Shown: piece by piece, positions 46,444 through 54,744 of the stretch | Numbering within the stretch: the first letter of the stretch is position 1 | How the letters are laid out: each line of letters opens with the position of its first letter | NCBI RefSeq assembly: GCF_008806955.1 | Contig: NZ_CP031727.1 | Coordinates: 1,426,001-1,490,000, forward strand | DNA: 64,000 bases | Origin: Cellvibrio sp. KY-YJ-3 | GTDB taxonomy: Bacteria; Pseudomonadota; Gammaproteobacteria; Pseudomonadales; Cellvibrionaceae | Direction: 5' to 3' | Translations under genes and position numbers: made by a program | The notes under the pieces: generated by a model | Databases searched by the model: none | Told to the model about the DNA's origin: nothing | What the model saw: only the letters and a program-made list of their open reading frames with translations

Positions 46444-47205
46444 ATGATTAAAATTGCCTTCTACAACCTCAAAGGCGGCGTGGGTAAAACCACCACCGCG
46501 GTCAACATGGCCTATATGGCGGCCGCGGCAAAAAAGAATGTCATCCTCTGGGATTTAGACCCGCAAGCGGCGGCCAGTTGGTTTTGCCAGCAAGAACCGG
46601 GTTCAGGCAAGGCGATAAAACTTTTTAATAAAGGCAAATCCATCGGTGAGATGGAGTTGTTCAGCCCCTATCCCAATCTGATGTTAATCCCCGCCGATTT
46701 GAGCCTGCGTAGTTTGGATAGCGAGTTTGATGCGCTGAGCAAAGACAAAAAATTCTTCAAGCAGCTGCTCAAACCCCTGAGCGAAAAAGCCGATGTGCTG
46801 ATTTTTGACTGCCCGCCCACGCTCTCGCCCAGCGTTGAACAGCTTTTGCAGGAAGTGGATATTCTGTTGATCCCGATGATTCCCAGCCCGCTATCGATCC
46901 GCGCGATGGAGCAAGTGGTGGAGTTTCTCGCCAGCAAAAAATCCGCCCCCAAGCGCATTGTCGGTTTTTTTAATCAGGTGGATATGCGCCGCAACCTGCA
47001 CCGCGAGGCGATAGACAACAGCAAAAAAATGCCGGTGCCCATGCTCAAAACCTGGATTCCCAACGACTCCGCCGTCGAGCAAATGGGGCTGCGACGCGCC
47101 CCCTTAACCAGCTACAATCAGCGCAGTCGCGCGGCACTGGCCTATCTCGACCTGTGGAAAGAAATAGCGCGCCTGCTGAAAGCCGCGGCCAAAGAAAGTG
47201 AATGA
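46444..47205 (+). CDS. ParA-family ATPase, orphan
   Basis: A 253-residue Walker-type ATPase. The deviant Walker A KGGVGKTTTAVN is near residue 10, DLDPQAAASWF near 37, and VLIFDCPPTLSP near 118. Such proteins position DNA or protein complexes on the nucleoid. No parB is adjacent; the next gene encodes a TPR lipoprotein that it overlaps only if that gene used an upstream start. It belongs to the resident chromosome, because the srkA remnant lies immediately upstream. Confidence 0.88.
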   Translation: MIKIAFYNLKGGVGKTTTAVNMAYMAAAAKKNVILWDLDPQAAASWFCQQEPGSGKAIKLFNKGKSIGEMELFSPYPNLMLIPADLSLRSLDSEFDALSKDKKFFKQLLKPLSEKADVLIFDCPPTLSPSVEQLLQEVDILLIPMIPSPLSIRAMEQVVEFLASKKSAPKRIVGFFNQVDMRRNLHREAIDNSKKMPVPMLKTWIPNDSAVEQMGLRRAPLTSYNQRSRAALAYLDLWKEIARLLKAAAKESE

Positions 47206-47249
47206 TCGCTCTGCGGTTAAAGTCTCACATCACACAAACGAGTTATCTG

Positions 47250-47705
47250 ATGATCAAACGTTGTTCCCAATTGTGTCTGGCCGGTCTGTTATTTGTGTTG
47301 GCAGGCTGTGCAACCCACTCTGACTACCCAAGTTACCCAGCGCCCCAACCGCAAGAGCCGGTTAAACCAGCGCCCGTAGTTGTCCAACCCCAGCCCGGCG
47401 CAGTCACACCATTACCTACACCGGCTCCCGCGATGGTACTTAACCCCGCTGCCGTTAGCCTCGCCAAACAAGCGCGCGGCCAGTATCAAGCGCAAGACTA
47501 CCAAGGCGCCATCGCCACTGCCGAACGCGGCTTGCGCATAGAGCGTCGCGCGGCAGATTTGTATTTGGTGCTCGCGCAAAGTTATGTGCAGTTGGGTTCC
47601 CCCGATAAAGCCAAAATGTTTGTGCAACAAGGCAAACGCTTTGCCACCCCAGGCTCAGACGCCGCCCAAGGTTTACTGCGTTTGGATTTGTTGCTGGGAA
47701 ATTAA
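47250..47705 (+). CDS. TPR-containing lipoprotein
   Basis: A 151-residue protein with a lipoprotein signal (MIKRCSQLCLAGLLFVLAGC, lipobox LAGC with Cys at 20). A Pro-rich linker follows, then a TPR-like pair: AKQARGQYQAQDYQGAIATA and AADLYLVLAQSYVQLGSPDK. It should be anchored to a membrane and facing the periplasm, perhaps as a scaffold. The start at 47250 gives the proper signal; the frame opening at 47202 does not. Function is unknown. Confidence 0.8.
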   Translation: MIKRCSQLCLAGLLFVLAGCATHSDYPSYPAPQPQEPVKPAPVVVQPQPGAVTPLPTPAPAMVLNPAAVSLAKQARGQYQAQDYQGAIATAERGLRIERRAADLYLVLAQSYVQLGSPDKAKMFVQQGKRFATPGSDAAQGLLRLDLLLGN

Positions 47706-47776
47706 TCCCGTCAGCTCCCCAAGCCAGGCTTGTGAACCGGACAGAAAAATCAGGTGAACTTTGCCGTGAATATTGC

Positions 47777-47803
47777 AACGCAAGTGCGCTTAGCACTTGC
47801 GTT
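47777..47803. terminator. Perfect 11-bp hairpin between convergent genes
   Basis: AACGCAAGTGC and GCACTTGCGTT around a 5-base GCTTA loop. It lies between the lipoprotein gene and the convergent GH25 gene. There is no clear T-tract, so it may work as a weak bidirectional terminator or an RNA stabiliser. Confidence 0.5.
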
Positions 47804-47885
47804 CGCATTTGTACTCTAGGTGAATTTTGCGTTTCTGGATTGTCTGCTGGTGCCTGTGTAAATGTATGCCTTGCGGAGCATTTTT

Positions 47886-48479
47886 TTATGGCGTCCCCAA
47901 AAAAACATCCAAATCAACACTCCCTGTAACCTCATCAACACTCCCGCTTTGCGAATACTGCCAAAAATTATATGTGCTCCAACCAAATGGAATTGTTGGT
48001 GCAGCCACACCATATTCCGCAACCCAGAGTGGGTACTTGGAAAAATCAGTATTGATAGTTTGATTCCAAAATGAAGGGCCGGTGTAAATCATGGGCGTTC
48101 GGCCCAGAGCTTTTTCCACGGTGTCCAGCCAGATTTGCAAATTCGCGGCGACGCTATTACTGCCGTAATTGCCTTTAAAAATTTCAATATCCACAACCGG
48201 CGCCAAATCATTCGCAGCGAGTGAACCTACGGCAGTAATAAAATTATTAGCTTGGCTAACAGGGTCATCATTCGTTTCGTAAAAATGATAAGCGCCGCGC
48301 AAAATACCGGCGGCTTGTATACCTTGCCAGTTGGTATGGAACTGGGGGTCAGTATAGGTATTGCCATCGGTAGCTTTTGCGTAAGCAAACGCAATTCCCG
48401 CCGCCTTAACTTTTTTCCAATCCACCGCGCCTTGGTAATGGGAAACGTCTATACCTTGTAGTTGGTTGTTGGCAGTCAT
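47886..48479 (-). CDS. GH25 muramidase (lysozyme)
   Basis: A 197-residue glycoside hydrolase 25. It begins GIDVSHYQGAVDW, with the conserved Asp near residue 10; the acid pair is in PVVDIEIFKG near 95, and NFWQYSQSG with a closing DLDVFLG completes the fold. GH25 enzymes cut MurNAc-GlcNAc bonds in peptidoglycan. There is no signal peptide, so export would need holin-type help or lysis; it could be a phage-derived lysin or a secreted effector. A ribosome site AAGGAT precedes the start. Confidence 0.88.
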   Translation of the reverse strand: MTANNQLQGIDVSHYQGAVDWKKVKAAGIAFAYAKATDGNTYTDPQFHTNWQGIQAAGILRGAYHFYETNDDPVSQANNFITAVGSLAANDLAPVVDIEIFKGNYGSNSVAANLQIWLDTVEKALGRTPMIYTGPSFWNQTINTDFSKYPLWVAEYGVAAPTIPFGWSTYNFWQYSQSGSVDEVTGSVDLDVFLGTP

Positions 48480-48691
48480 GAAATAATCCTTTGAACTAAT
48501 TGTTTATTTATTTTTTGGTGTTCTTAACGCGATCTATGTTAGGGAAAAGTCGATTTATTCTAAGTGGTGTTATAGATCAATTTGGTTGGGGGCGGCTTTC
48601 GGCAAATGGCGGACCTTGGTGACGGGGTACTCAGCAAGAGAAAAGGCCGATTTTGATGCCGAAGCTGCCGATTTTTTACCGCAGTCGCTTG

Positions 48692-49033
48692 TTAAGTGTT
48701 TGCACACAATTTTTCATAAATTACCTGCCGCTCTTTTTCAGAGGCATTGTCAAAACGTTCGAATAACCCAAAACAATAGAGTCTCTCGTTCATTGTCATG
48801 CCGCCAATGCCTAATATTGCTTCATTCTTGAAACTAGACCAAAGCTTATACAGATGGCTATGAGTTTCTTCGCTGGATATCCAGGAGTTGCCGAAGAACC
48901 TTTCGATTGCATTAGCTAGCTCTACCACATCCGTACTATCGGTTTTCCAACTGCTTAGATGCGAAACTAAACAAGTAACCACTTCATCGCTTGAATATTT
49001 TTTCGCTTCTTTAATGTATTCGTCGTAATTCAT
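48692..49033 (-). CDS. Hypothetical protein, possible integron cassette gene
   Basis: A 113-residue helical protein from MNYDEYIKEAKKYSSDE to the C-terminal KLCANT. I know no family. The start at 49033 is 14 bp from the left end of the IS3 element, so its natural upstream region may be lost. Its stop lies in a TTGTTAAGTG stretch (ACTTAAC on the minus strand, which fits the attC R'' box), so it could be a cassette gene, with a degraded attC at about 48560-48700. Confidence 0.55.
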   Translation of the reverse strand: MNYDEYIKEAKKYSSDEVVTCLVSHLSSWKTDSTDVVELANAIERFFGNSWISSEETHSHLYKLWSSFKNEAILGIGGMTMNERLYCFGLFERFDNASEKERQVIYEKLCANT

Positions 49034-49072
49034 TTTTACACTGGTCTTACCCACAAAAAGTAGACACCCTAA

Positions 49073-49888
49073 CTATGCAGCCAAGGCTGTCATTCGTTCA
49101 AACTCTGCTGGTGCAACATAACCAATACTGGAATGCCTGCGTAAGCGGTTATAAAAAATTTCTATGTATTCAAAGATACTCGATCTGGCATCTTCAATCG
49201 AGTGGAATTGCCGGGTATAAATCAACTCAACCTTCAGGCGACTGAAGAAGGACTCCATCGGCGCATTGTCCCAACAGTTCCCTTTGCGACTCATACTCGG
49301 AATGGCGTCATGACACCGCATAAAGTCAATATATTTTTGGGCACGATACTGGACACCTCGATCAGAGTGAATGATTAGCCCAGGTTTGACATCCCGGCGT
49401 TCAAATGCCATACGTAATGCATCAGTAATCAGCGCCTCCGTCATGCTGGTATCCAGCGACCAACCAACAATACTGCGCGAGTACAAATCCATCACTGCCG
49501 CCAGATAGAGCCACTGTTTTTCAACCCAGATATACGTAATATCCGTTGTCCATTTCTCATTGGGTTTGCTCGCACCGAAGCGACGCCAGAGTAAATTCTC
49601 CGATACATTATGCATCGTCAACGCATGGCTTCCATAATTAAATGCTTTCCCGTTGTGGGCCTTTAAACCTTGTAATTTCAGCACATTGGCAACAAAGTTA
49701 ACTGAACAAGGCTGACCTATTGCATGCAACTCTTTAGCGATTCGCGGTGCACCATAGCGCGCCTTGTAAGTCGCATAAGTATCAATTATCTGGCGTTCAC
49801 GGCATTCCCGTTGCAGTTGTCGTTGACTCTTTTCCCGATCAATCCAGCGATAATAACCACTGCGAGAGACAGACAGCACACGACACAT
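49073..49888 (-). CDS. IS3-family transposase OrfB (DDE integrase domain)
   Basis: A 271-residue product from its first ATG; the frame stays open further upstream to join orfA. The DDE triad appears as TTDITYIW, HSDRGVQY and NAPMESFF, with RHSSIGY near the end. The HTH_21 segment is MCRVLSVSRSGYYRW. It is probably made mainly as an OrfAB fusion through -1 frameshifting at 49969-49975. It cuts and joins the element ends. No defect is visible. Confidence 0.9.
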   Translation of the reverse strand: MCRVLSVSRSGYYRWIDREKSQRQLQRECRERQIIDTYATYKARYGAPRIAKELHAIGQPCSVNFVANVLKLQGLKAHNGKAFNYGSHALTMHNVSENLLWRRFGASKPNEKWTTDITYIWVEKQWLYLAAVMDLYSRSIVGWSLDTSMTEALITDALRMAFERRDVKPGLIIHSDRGVQYRAQKYIDFMRCHDAIPSMSRKGNCWDNAPMESFFSRLKVELIYTRQFHSIEDARSSIFEYIEIFYNRLRRHSSIGYVAPAEFERMTALAA

Positions 49889-49935
49889 CAGCGATACAGG
49901 AAAAGTCTCCCAGTGCTCACGAATTAACGCGTACT

Positions 49936-50259
49936 TTACTCGTGCTGGTTCGCAAAGTACGCAGCTGCCTTTTTTAAGAAGGCTAGCTCTTTTTCCAGTT
50001 CTGCGTTTCTTCGTTTTAGCTGACGTAACTCATCACTTTCATTTTTTGAATAATCAACACCAGCAATAGAATTAAATTGTTTTTCAGAAAGGCGGGTAAA
50101 CTGACGGCGCCAGTTATAGATCTGTTGTGCGCTAATTCCAAGATCGCGGGCAACAGATGCAGTAGTGTTACCTTCCTTCTCTGCACGTTTAACTGCTTCA
50201 CGGCGAAACTCTTCGGTGTAAGCTTGTGTTTTCTTGCGTGCCATAATGAGCACCTCCAT
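49936..50259 (-). CDS. IS3-family transposase OrfA
   Basis: A 107-residue helix-turn-helix protein: TEEFRREAVKRAEKEG, then ISAQQIYNWRRQF, and a leucine-zipper tail ending LKKAAAYFANQHE. It binds the IS ends. Near its 3' end the codons AAA AAG follow an A (slippery A6G), where ribosomes can slip by -1 into orfB. The ATG follows a strong GGAGGTGCTC ribosome site. Confidence 0.88.
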   Translation of the reverse strand: MEVLIMARKKTQAYTEEFRREAVKRAEKEGNTTASVARDLGISAQQIYNWRRQFTRLSEKQFNSIAGVDYSKNESDELRQLKRRNAELEKELAFLKKAAAYFANQHE

Positions 50260-50310
50260 ATAGGATTTTCTAACTATACAGGGTGTCTACAGTTGGTGGG
50301 TAACTCGGGA

Positions 50311-50444
50311 ACATAACGCCGAGCTAAGCGGCAGGTTTTAAGTTGTGATTTTGTGATAAAAATTTGCGCAGCAAATTCACAAAAGCGCGACTTAAAAACT
50401 GTCCAGCAACCAAAGGTTGCGATGCTTGAGCGACTTGTTAGCAC
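50311..50444 (-). other. Integron attC recombination site 1
   Basis: Read on the minus strand, a TGCTAAC box and an AAGTCGCTCAAGC arm follow directly after the stop of the DUF4386 gene, and the site ends with GCCGCTTAGCTCGGC and GTTATGT. The middle pairs with itself (GTTTTTAAGT against ACTTAAAAC). Length, the R and L boxes and position downstream of a cassette gene fit attC. Confidence 0.75.
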
Positions 50445-51136
50445 TATTTTTTTAGCGTAATACCCTTAGTAACCAACCAAACACCAACAGTTAATTCAAA
50501 TAGAGCTCCCGGAAGCATAATTAATTGAACTTCACGAGGAAGATCTGGAATGGCTAATTTGACCAAGGTGTATAACATCATGCTTGAGTAGGTAACGAAC
50601 CCCCAAAAACACCAAGCCTTTGGAATAGACATGTGCTTATAAAACAAATAAAAGGTTAAATTTCCTGCAACTCCCATAAAAATAAAAGATAGTTCATAGG
50701 CTGGCATTCTTAAGCTAGAAAAAGCCAACAACATTTGCCTTAGCTGCTCATGTTCGAATGCAGAAGATAAATGAAGTTTAACTGTTAAGGCTAGCATCGC
50801 CATACTCGCGATCACTGCGACACACCCCAAAATGACTTCAGCCAGTCTAAAACCTAACGTAACAAATGCTAATGGTTTGTTTAGTGGTTTTAACACAATA
50901 AAAAATGCAATCGACGCTATTAGTGTGAAGATAAACATTAAGATTTCGGCGGCAATACCAAGACGAAATCCTAAGCTTGAAACAAAATAGCCGCTGGTAG
51001 CTATGTCATCCAGCTCAGACAAGTTGGTATTTAAAAAGAAGTTTTTGGCTGCGCCAAATAATGTAAAAACGACATAAGAAAAACCGGCAATTTTAGCGTA
51101 CTTATATTGCGTCGAATGTTGATTTTCAATGGTCAT
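50444..51136 (-). CDS. DUF4386-like membrane protein (cassette gene)
   Basis: A 230-residue protein with about seven hydrophobic segments, starting YAKIAGFSYVVFTLFG, in the style of DUF4386 proteins of unknown role. It lies between two attC sites on the same strand, which marks it as an integron cassette. A GAGGAAATT ribosome site precedes the ATG. Assignment to DUF4386 is from overall pattern. Confidence 0.65.
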   Translation of the reverse strand: MTIENQHSTQYKYAKIAGFSYVVFTLFGAAKNFFLNTNLSELDDIATSGYFVSSLGFRLGIAAEILMFIFTLIASIAFFIVLKPLNKPLAFVTLGFRLAEVILGCVAVIASMAMLALTVKLHLSSAFEHEQLRQMLLAFSSLRMPAYELSFIFMGVAGNLTFYLFYKHMSIPKAWCFWGFVTYSSMMLYTLVKLAIPDLPREVQLIMLPGALFELTVGVWLVTKGITLKK

Positions 51137-51191
51137 ATAATTTCCTCGAGGTTTTAGCTTTTAAGTAGTAACTGTAGATATGACCTAGCAA

Positions 51192-51306
51192 AGCTAACGT
51201 TGCGATAAACGGTGGTTTTTAAGTTGCACTTTTGCCGTAAAATGTAGCGAAGCGGAATGGCAAAAGAGCAACTTAAAAATCCATCCGTTTGATTGCTTTG
51301 TTAGGT
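51192..51306 (-). other. Integron attC recombination site 2
   Basis: On the minus strand it starts ACCTAAC (fits RYYYAAC) and ends GTTAGCT. The arms AAAGCAATCAAACGG and CCGTTTATCGCAAC pair with bulged bases, and a long inner stem follows (GGATTTTTAAGTTGC against GCAACTTAAAAACC). This is a textbook attC layout of 115 bp, downstream of the 122-residue cassette gene. Confidence 0.8.
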
Positions 51307-51330
51307 GCCTAGCTCTTCTATTTGATAGTA

Positions 51331-51699
51331 TTAATTTGATTCCTCTTGTTTTTTTCGCAGTGCAGTAAGTTCGGTATTTAAATTGTATAGTCTTTTGTTT
51401 CTTTCTCGTTTTTTGTTTCTATACATCAAGGATTGTTTTGTGGCATAAACAGTGATAAAGCAAAGAAAGACCGCAAGTGCAGCCTCTATTAAAATAACCG
51501 AAGGTGGCCCTTCTTTTATAATCTTGTTGATTAGTAAAAACGAACCTAGAGTGACTAACGCAGCACATAGTTTATAGGCGAGAGAAACGTTTAATAGAAC
51601 TGCCGCAAATGTGGTTTTCCCAGATTTATGCTGATTTAGTGCAATTCGACGAAGTCGAAAAGATATTGACGACAATTTTCTTTTAATGAATTTAACCAT
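51331..51699 (-). CDS. Hypothetical small membrane protein (cassette gene)
   Basis: A 122-residue protein: basic N-terminus (MVKFIKRKLS), two hydrophobic helices (LCAALVTLGSFLLI and VILIEAALAVFLCFITVYA) and a charged, coiled C-terminal tail. I recognise no family. It is followed on its own strand by attC site 2 and is thus a cassette gene. A weak ribosome site (GGTAATAG) precedes the ATG. Confidence 0.6.
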   Translation of the reverse strand: MVKFIKRKLSSISFRLRRIALNQHKSGKTTFAAVLLNVSLAYKLCAALVTLGSFLLINKIIKEGPPSVILIEAALAVFLCFITVYATKQSLMYRNKKRERNKRLYNLNTELTALRKKQEESN

Positions 51700-52361
51700 C
51701 TATTACCTTATCCATTCCAATGTGGTGGTAAAAATACACCTAACAGTTTATTAAATTGCACCAACTATATAACCCACAGAACGTTATTCCAACTAATTTG
51801 GTGTGGTGCTGTATAACTCCAAAAGTAGATGAATCTTCATTCGATTTAGTTCGCGCTAAATCAAAGGGTTAACTGTCACTCCGAATTAATTATGGAGTTA
51901 TACAGCACAAACAATCTCAATTAGTTACTGCGCTCATTTGGCTGACTGTCCGTTTTGGACACACAGCCAATCTTAAAACCTGTTGCGGTTCGTAAACTCA
52001 CCAGCAACCTACGGGCACACTGCTACCTTTTAAATCCATCGCTATTTACAAATTCAGCCCGCTAATTTGCCCTCAGGGCAATGGCGTGAAATTGATTAGA
52101 TACCATAGCGTTATGCTGTGCCAGTCGGTATTACGGTGCATTACTTTATTGACCACCGGAAGGGAAGCCATTGCTTGCGACCGGAGAGCGGGTTTCTATA
52201 TTTAATAGCATTTTGGTATTGGTGTATTTGTATCGATAGGTTTTGTAAATGGCCTGTATGGCCACATACAATTAGCCCCATGGCGTTTAACTCCCTAATC
52301 TGCACCCCGTTGAAGCAATTAACCCACGGGCGTAGCCCATATAGATCTAGGAGTGTGACTC
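51700..52361. other. 660-bp gene-free stretch with attC-like remnants
   Basis: It holds an attC-type R' box (GTTAGGT, minus strand, 51738-51744), a 102-bp palindromic element (51806-51907) and a possible GCATAAC box near 52109 (minus strand). The last 200 bp should contain the ahpC promoter; I did not find a convincing OxyR site by eye. One plus-strand frame from 52118 has no ribosome site and is probably not a gene. Confidence 0.5.
51806..51907. repeat. 102-bp hairpin with perfect 16-bp inverted ends
   Basis: GTGCTGTATAACTCCA at 51806-51821 and its exact complement at 51892-51907; a second inner stem (CGATTTAG against CTAAATC) also occurs. The ends carry GTATAAC/GTTATAC, close to attC R boxes, so this may be a variant attC or a MITE. 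Confidence 0.6.
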
Positions 52362-52925
52362 ATGGCAACTATCAATTCAGAAATCAAACCTTTCAGTGCC
52401 CAAGCTTATCATCAGGGCAAATTTGTTCATCTGACCGAAGCTGACGTTAAAGGCAAATGGGCAGTGGTGTTTTTCTACCCAGCCGACTTCACCTTTGTGT
52501 GCCCCACAGAATTGGGCGATTTAGCGGATAACTACGCTGAATTCCAAAAAATGGGCGTAGAGATTTACTCCGTATCGACCGATACCCATTTCACCCACAA
52601 AGCGTGGCACGACAGTTCTGAAACCATCGGCAAAATCCAATACCCAATGATTGGCGACCCAACCGGGACTATCACTCGCAATTTCGGTGTGATGATTGAA
52701 GAAGCGGGTTTGGCTGATCGCGGTACGTTTGTGATTGACCCGCAGGGCAAGATCCAAATTATCGAAGTTAACGCCGGCGGTATTGGTCGCGATGCATCTG
52801 AACTGTTGCGCAAAGTAAAAGCCGCGCAATACGTTGCAGCGCACCCAGGTGAAGTGTGCCCGGCGAAATGGAAAGAAGGTGAAGCGACTCTGGCTCCATC
52901 ACTCGATTTGGTTGGCAAGATCTAA
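52362..52925 (+). CDS. ahpC: Peroxiredoxin AhpC
   Basis: A 187-residue typical 2-Cys peroxiredoxin. The peroxidatic Cys is in [13 protein letters not shown] near residue 47 and the resolving Cys in [10 protein letters not shown] near 166. It reduces hydrogen peroxide and organic hydroperoxides, with electrons from AhpF, whose gene follows after 150 bp. The ATG follows a TAGGAGTG ribosome site. All catalytic residues are present. Confidence 0.97.
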   Translation: MATINSEIKPFSAQAYHQGKFVHLTEADVKGKWAVVFFYPADFTFVCPTELGDLADNYAEFQKMGVEIYSVSTDTHFTHKAWHDSSETIGKIQYPMIGDPTGTITRNFGVMIEEAGLADRGTFVIDPQGKIQIIEVNAGGIGRDASELLRKVKAAQYVAAHPGEVCPAKWKEGEATLAPSLDLVGKI

Positions 52926-52942
52926 CGCTAATTCATTCGTCA

Positions 52943-52994
52943 CTCCTGCGAACGCAGGAGTCCAGCTGGTTTTATGGATACCCGCGTTCGCGGG
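52943..52994. repeat. REP-like pair of hairpins between ahpC and ahpF
   Basis: CTCCTGCG-AA-CGCAGGAG (52943-52960) and CCCGCG-TT-CGCGGG (52981-52994) in opposite-facing GTC/GAC contexts. A related hairpin lies at 61335-61354. Such repeats are dispersed in many gammaproteobacteria and may adjust the ahpC to ahpF transcript ratio. Confidence 0.7.
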
Positions 52995-53075
52995 CATGAC
53001 GACAGATAAAAAAGATGCGCAAAAAAAGCTCGCTCACAAGGCGGGCTTTCACAAAAAAATCCCACGGAGACGACC

Positions 53076-54641
53076 ATGTTAGACGCCGCGATCAAAGGCC
53101 AACTCACTGCCTACCTTGAAAAACTGCAAGCGCCTATCGAACTGATAGCGAGCTTGGACTCCAGTGCCAAAAGCACCGAAATGTTAAGCCTGTTGGAAGA
53201 GATTACGACGCTCTCCAATAAAGTCAGCCTGCGTCAAAATGGCAACGCAACATTAACGCCTTCATTTTATATTGGCGCTGTGGGTTCCAGTGCGCGCATT
53301 CAATTTGCGGGCATTCCGATGGGCCATGAATTTACTTCTTTAGTGTTGGCATTGCTGCACAGCGGTGGTCATCCGCCCAAAGTGGATGCAAAAACCATCG
53401 AACAAATTAAAGTGATAGATACACCATTGCATTTTGAAGTGTTTGTATCGCTCTCTTGTCACAACTGTCCAGATGTGGTGCAGGCCGTAAATTTAATGGC
53501 CGCGTTAAATCCCAAAATTACTGCCACCATGATCGACGGTGCATTGTTTCAACAAGAAGTTGATGCACGCAAAATCATGGCGGTGCCCACGGTATTTGTT
53601 AACGGCGACCACTTCGGTCAAGGCCGTATGACGCTGGAAGAAATTATCGCCAAAGTGGATACCGGTGCGGCTGAGCGCGATGCAAAAGCGCTGAGCGAAC
53701 GCGCGCCTTATGATGTATTGGTTATCGGCGGTGGCCCAGCCGGTGCAGCGGCGGCAATTTATTCCGCGCGCAAAGGTATTCGCACCGGTGTGGTTGCCGA
53801 GCGTTTTGGCGGTCAGGTACTGGATACTGTATCGATAGAAAACTTTATTTCGGTGAAAGAAACCGAAGGCCCGAAATTGGCGATGGCCTTGGAACAACAT
53901 GTGAAAGAATACGACGTGGATGTAATGAATTTACAAAAAGCGGCGCAGGTTATTCCTGGTGATAATCCCGGTGATTTGATTGAAGTAAAACTCGCCAGCG
54001 GTGCGAGTTTAAAAAGCAAAAGTATTATTCTCGCCACCGGTGCACGCTGGCGTGAAATGAATGTATCGGGCGAGCAGGAATATCGCGGTAAAGGCGTTGC
54101 CTACTGCCCACATTGCGACGGCCCATTATTTAAAGGTAAACGCGTCGCGGTAATCGGTGGCGGCAACTCCGGTGTGGAAGCGGCAATTGATTTGGCCGGT
54201 ATAGTCGCCCATGTCACCCTGATCGAATTCGATTCAAAATTGCGCGCCGACGCGGTATTGCAACGTAAATTATTCAGCTTGCCCAACGTGACGGTGATCA
54301 CTGAGGCTATGACCACCGAAGTGATCGGCAACGGCGAAAAAGTTACCGGGCTTAAATACAAAAGCCGCAATACCGATGAAATCGCTACCGTAGAGTTGGA
54401 GGGTATTTTTGTCCAAATCGGTTTGCTGCCCAATACCGATTTCTTAAAAGGCACTGTGCAGCTGACCAATCGCGGTGAAATTGACATTAATGCGCGCGGT
54501 GAAACTTCAGTGCCCGGTGTATTTGCTGCCGGTGATTGCACCAACGTGCCCTACAAGCAGATTATTATTGCCATGGGCGCAGGCGCTACCGCATCGCTCG
54601 GTGCGTTTGATCATTTGATTCGCACAAGCGCGCCGGCGTAA
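53076..54641 (+). CDS. ahpF: Alkyl hydroperoxide reductase subunit F
   Basis: A 521-residue flavoprotein. The N-terminal tandem thioredoxin-like part has the CHNC redox pair near 129; the FAD-binding [13 protein letters not shown] is near 215; the catalytic CPHC is near 345; NAD(P)H binding [13 protein letters not shown] is near 360. AhpF passes electrons from NADH to AhpC. The length matches the E. coli enzyme (521 residues). An ACGGAGACG ribosome site precedes the ATG. Confidence 0.97.
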   Translation: MLDAAIKGQLTAYLEKLQAPIELIASLDSSAKSTEMLSLLEEITTLSNKVSLRQNGNATLTPSFYIGAVGSSARIQFAGIPMGHEFTSLVLALLHSGGHPPKVDAKTIEQIKVIDTPLHFEVFVSLSCHNCPDVVQAVNLMAALNPKITATMIDGALFQQEVDARKIMAVPTVFVNGDHFGQGRMTLEEIIAKVDTGAAERDAKALSERAPYDVLVIGGGPAGAAAAIYSARKGIRTGVVAERFGGQVLDTVSIENFISVKETEGPKLAMALEQHVKEYDVDVMNLQKAAQVIPGDNPGDLIEVKLASGASLKSKSIILATGARWREMNVSGEQEYRGKGVAYCPHCDGPLFKGKRVAVIGGGNSGVEAAIDLAGIVAHVTLIEFDSKLRADAVLQRKLFSLPNVTVITEAMTTEVIGNGEKVTGLKYKSRNTDEIATVELEGIFVQIGLLPNTDFLKGTVQLTNRGEIDINARGETSVPGVFAAGDCTNVPYKQIIIAMGAGATASLGAFDHLIRTSAPA

Positions 54642-54693
54642 TGGTTGTTGAAAAAAATCTGGCGATAATCCCTGTGCACTAACAATATCGAAT

Positions 54694-54730
54694 AAAAAAA
54701 CGCGCGATCAGTGATGGTCGCGCGTTTTTT
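54694..54730. terminator. Bidirectional terminator between ahpF and histidine kinase gene
   Basis: An A-tract, CGCGCGA, short loop, TCGCGCG and six T residues. It fits intrinsic termination for both convergent genes. Confidence 0.85.
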
Positions 54731-54744
54731 ATTGGCCATTTAAC

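Larger units (their letters stand above)
49047..50303 (-). mobile_element. IS3-family insertion sequence
   Basis: A 1257-bp element with 24-bp imperfect inverted ends (49047-49070 and 50280-50303, three mismatches; TTACCCAC then GTAGACACCCT). It contains orfA and orfB in the usual overlapping order with an A6G slip site. Both frames are intact, so it may be active. I found no clean target duplication (GTC against CTC), so the outer edge may be off by a few bases. Confidence 0.85.

Noticed and set aside
47732-48074. Small plus-strand frames over the GH25 gene end
   Set aside because: They overlap the conserved GH25 coding sequence on the other strand and the hairpin region, and lack ribosome sites.
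48560-48700. A fourth full attC site after the 113-residue gene
   Set aside because: An ACTTAAC box and a partial stem are visible, but no matching GTTRRRY box at the far side, so I mention it only as a possible degraded site.
52086-52361. An OxyR box before ahpC
   Set aside because: Scattered ATAG/CTAT-like tetramers occur, but not with the 10-bp phasing expected for OxyR, so I do not call a site.
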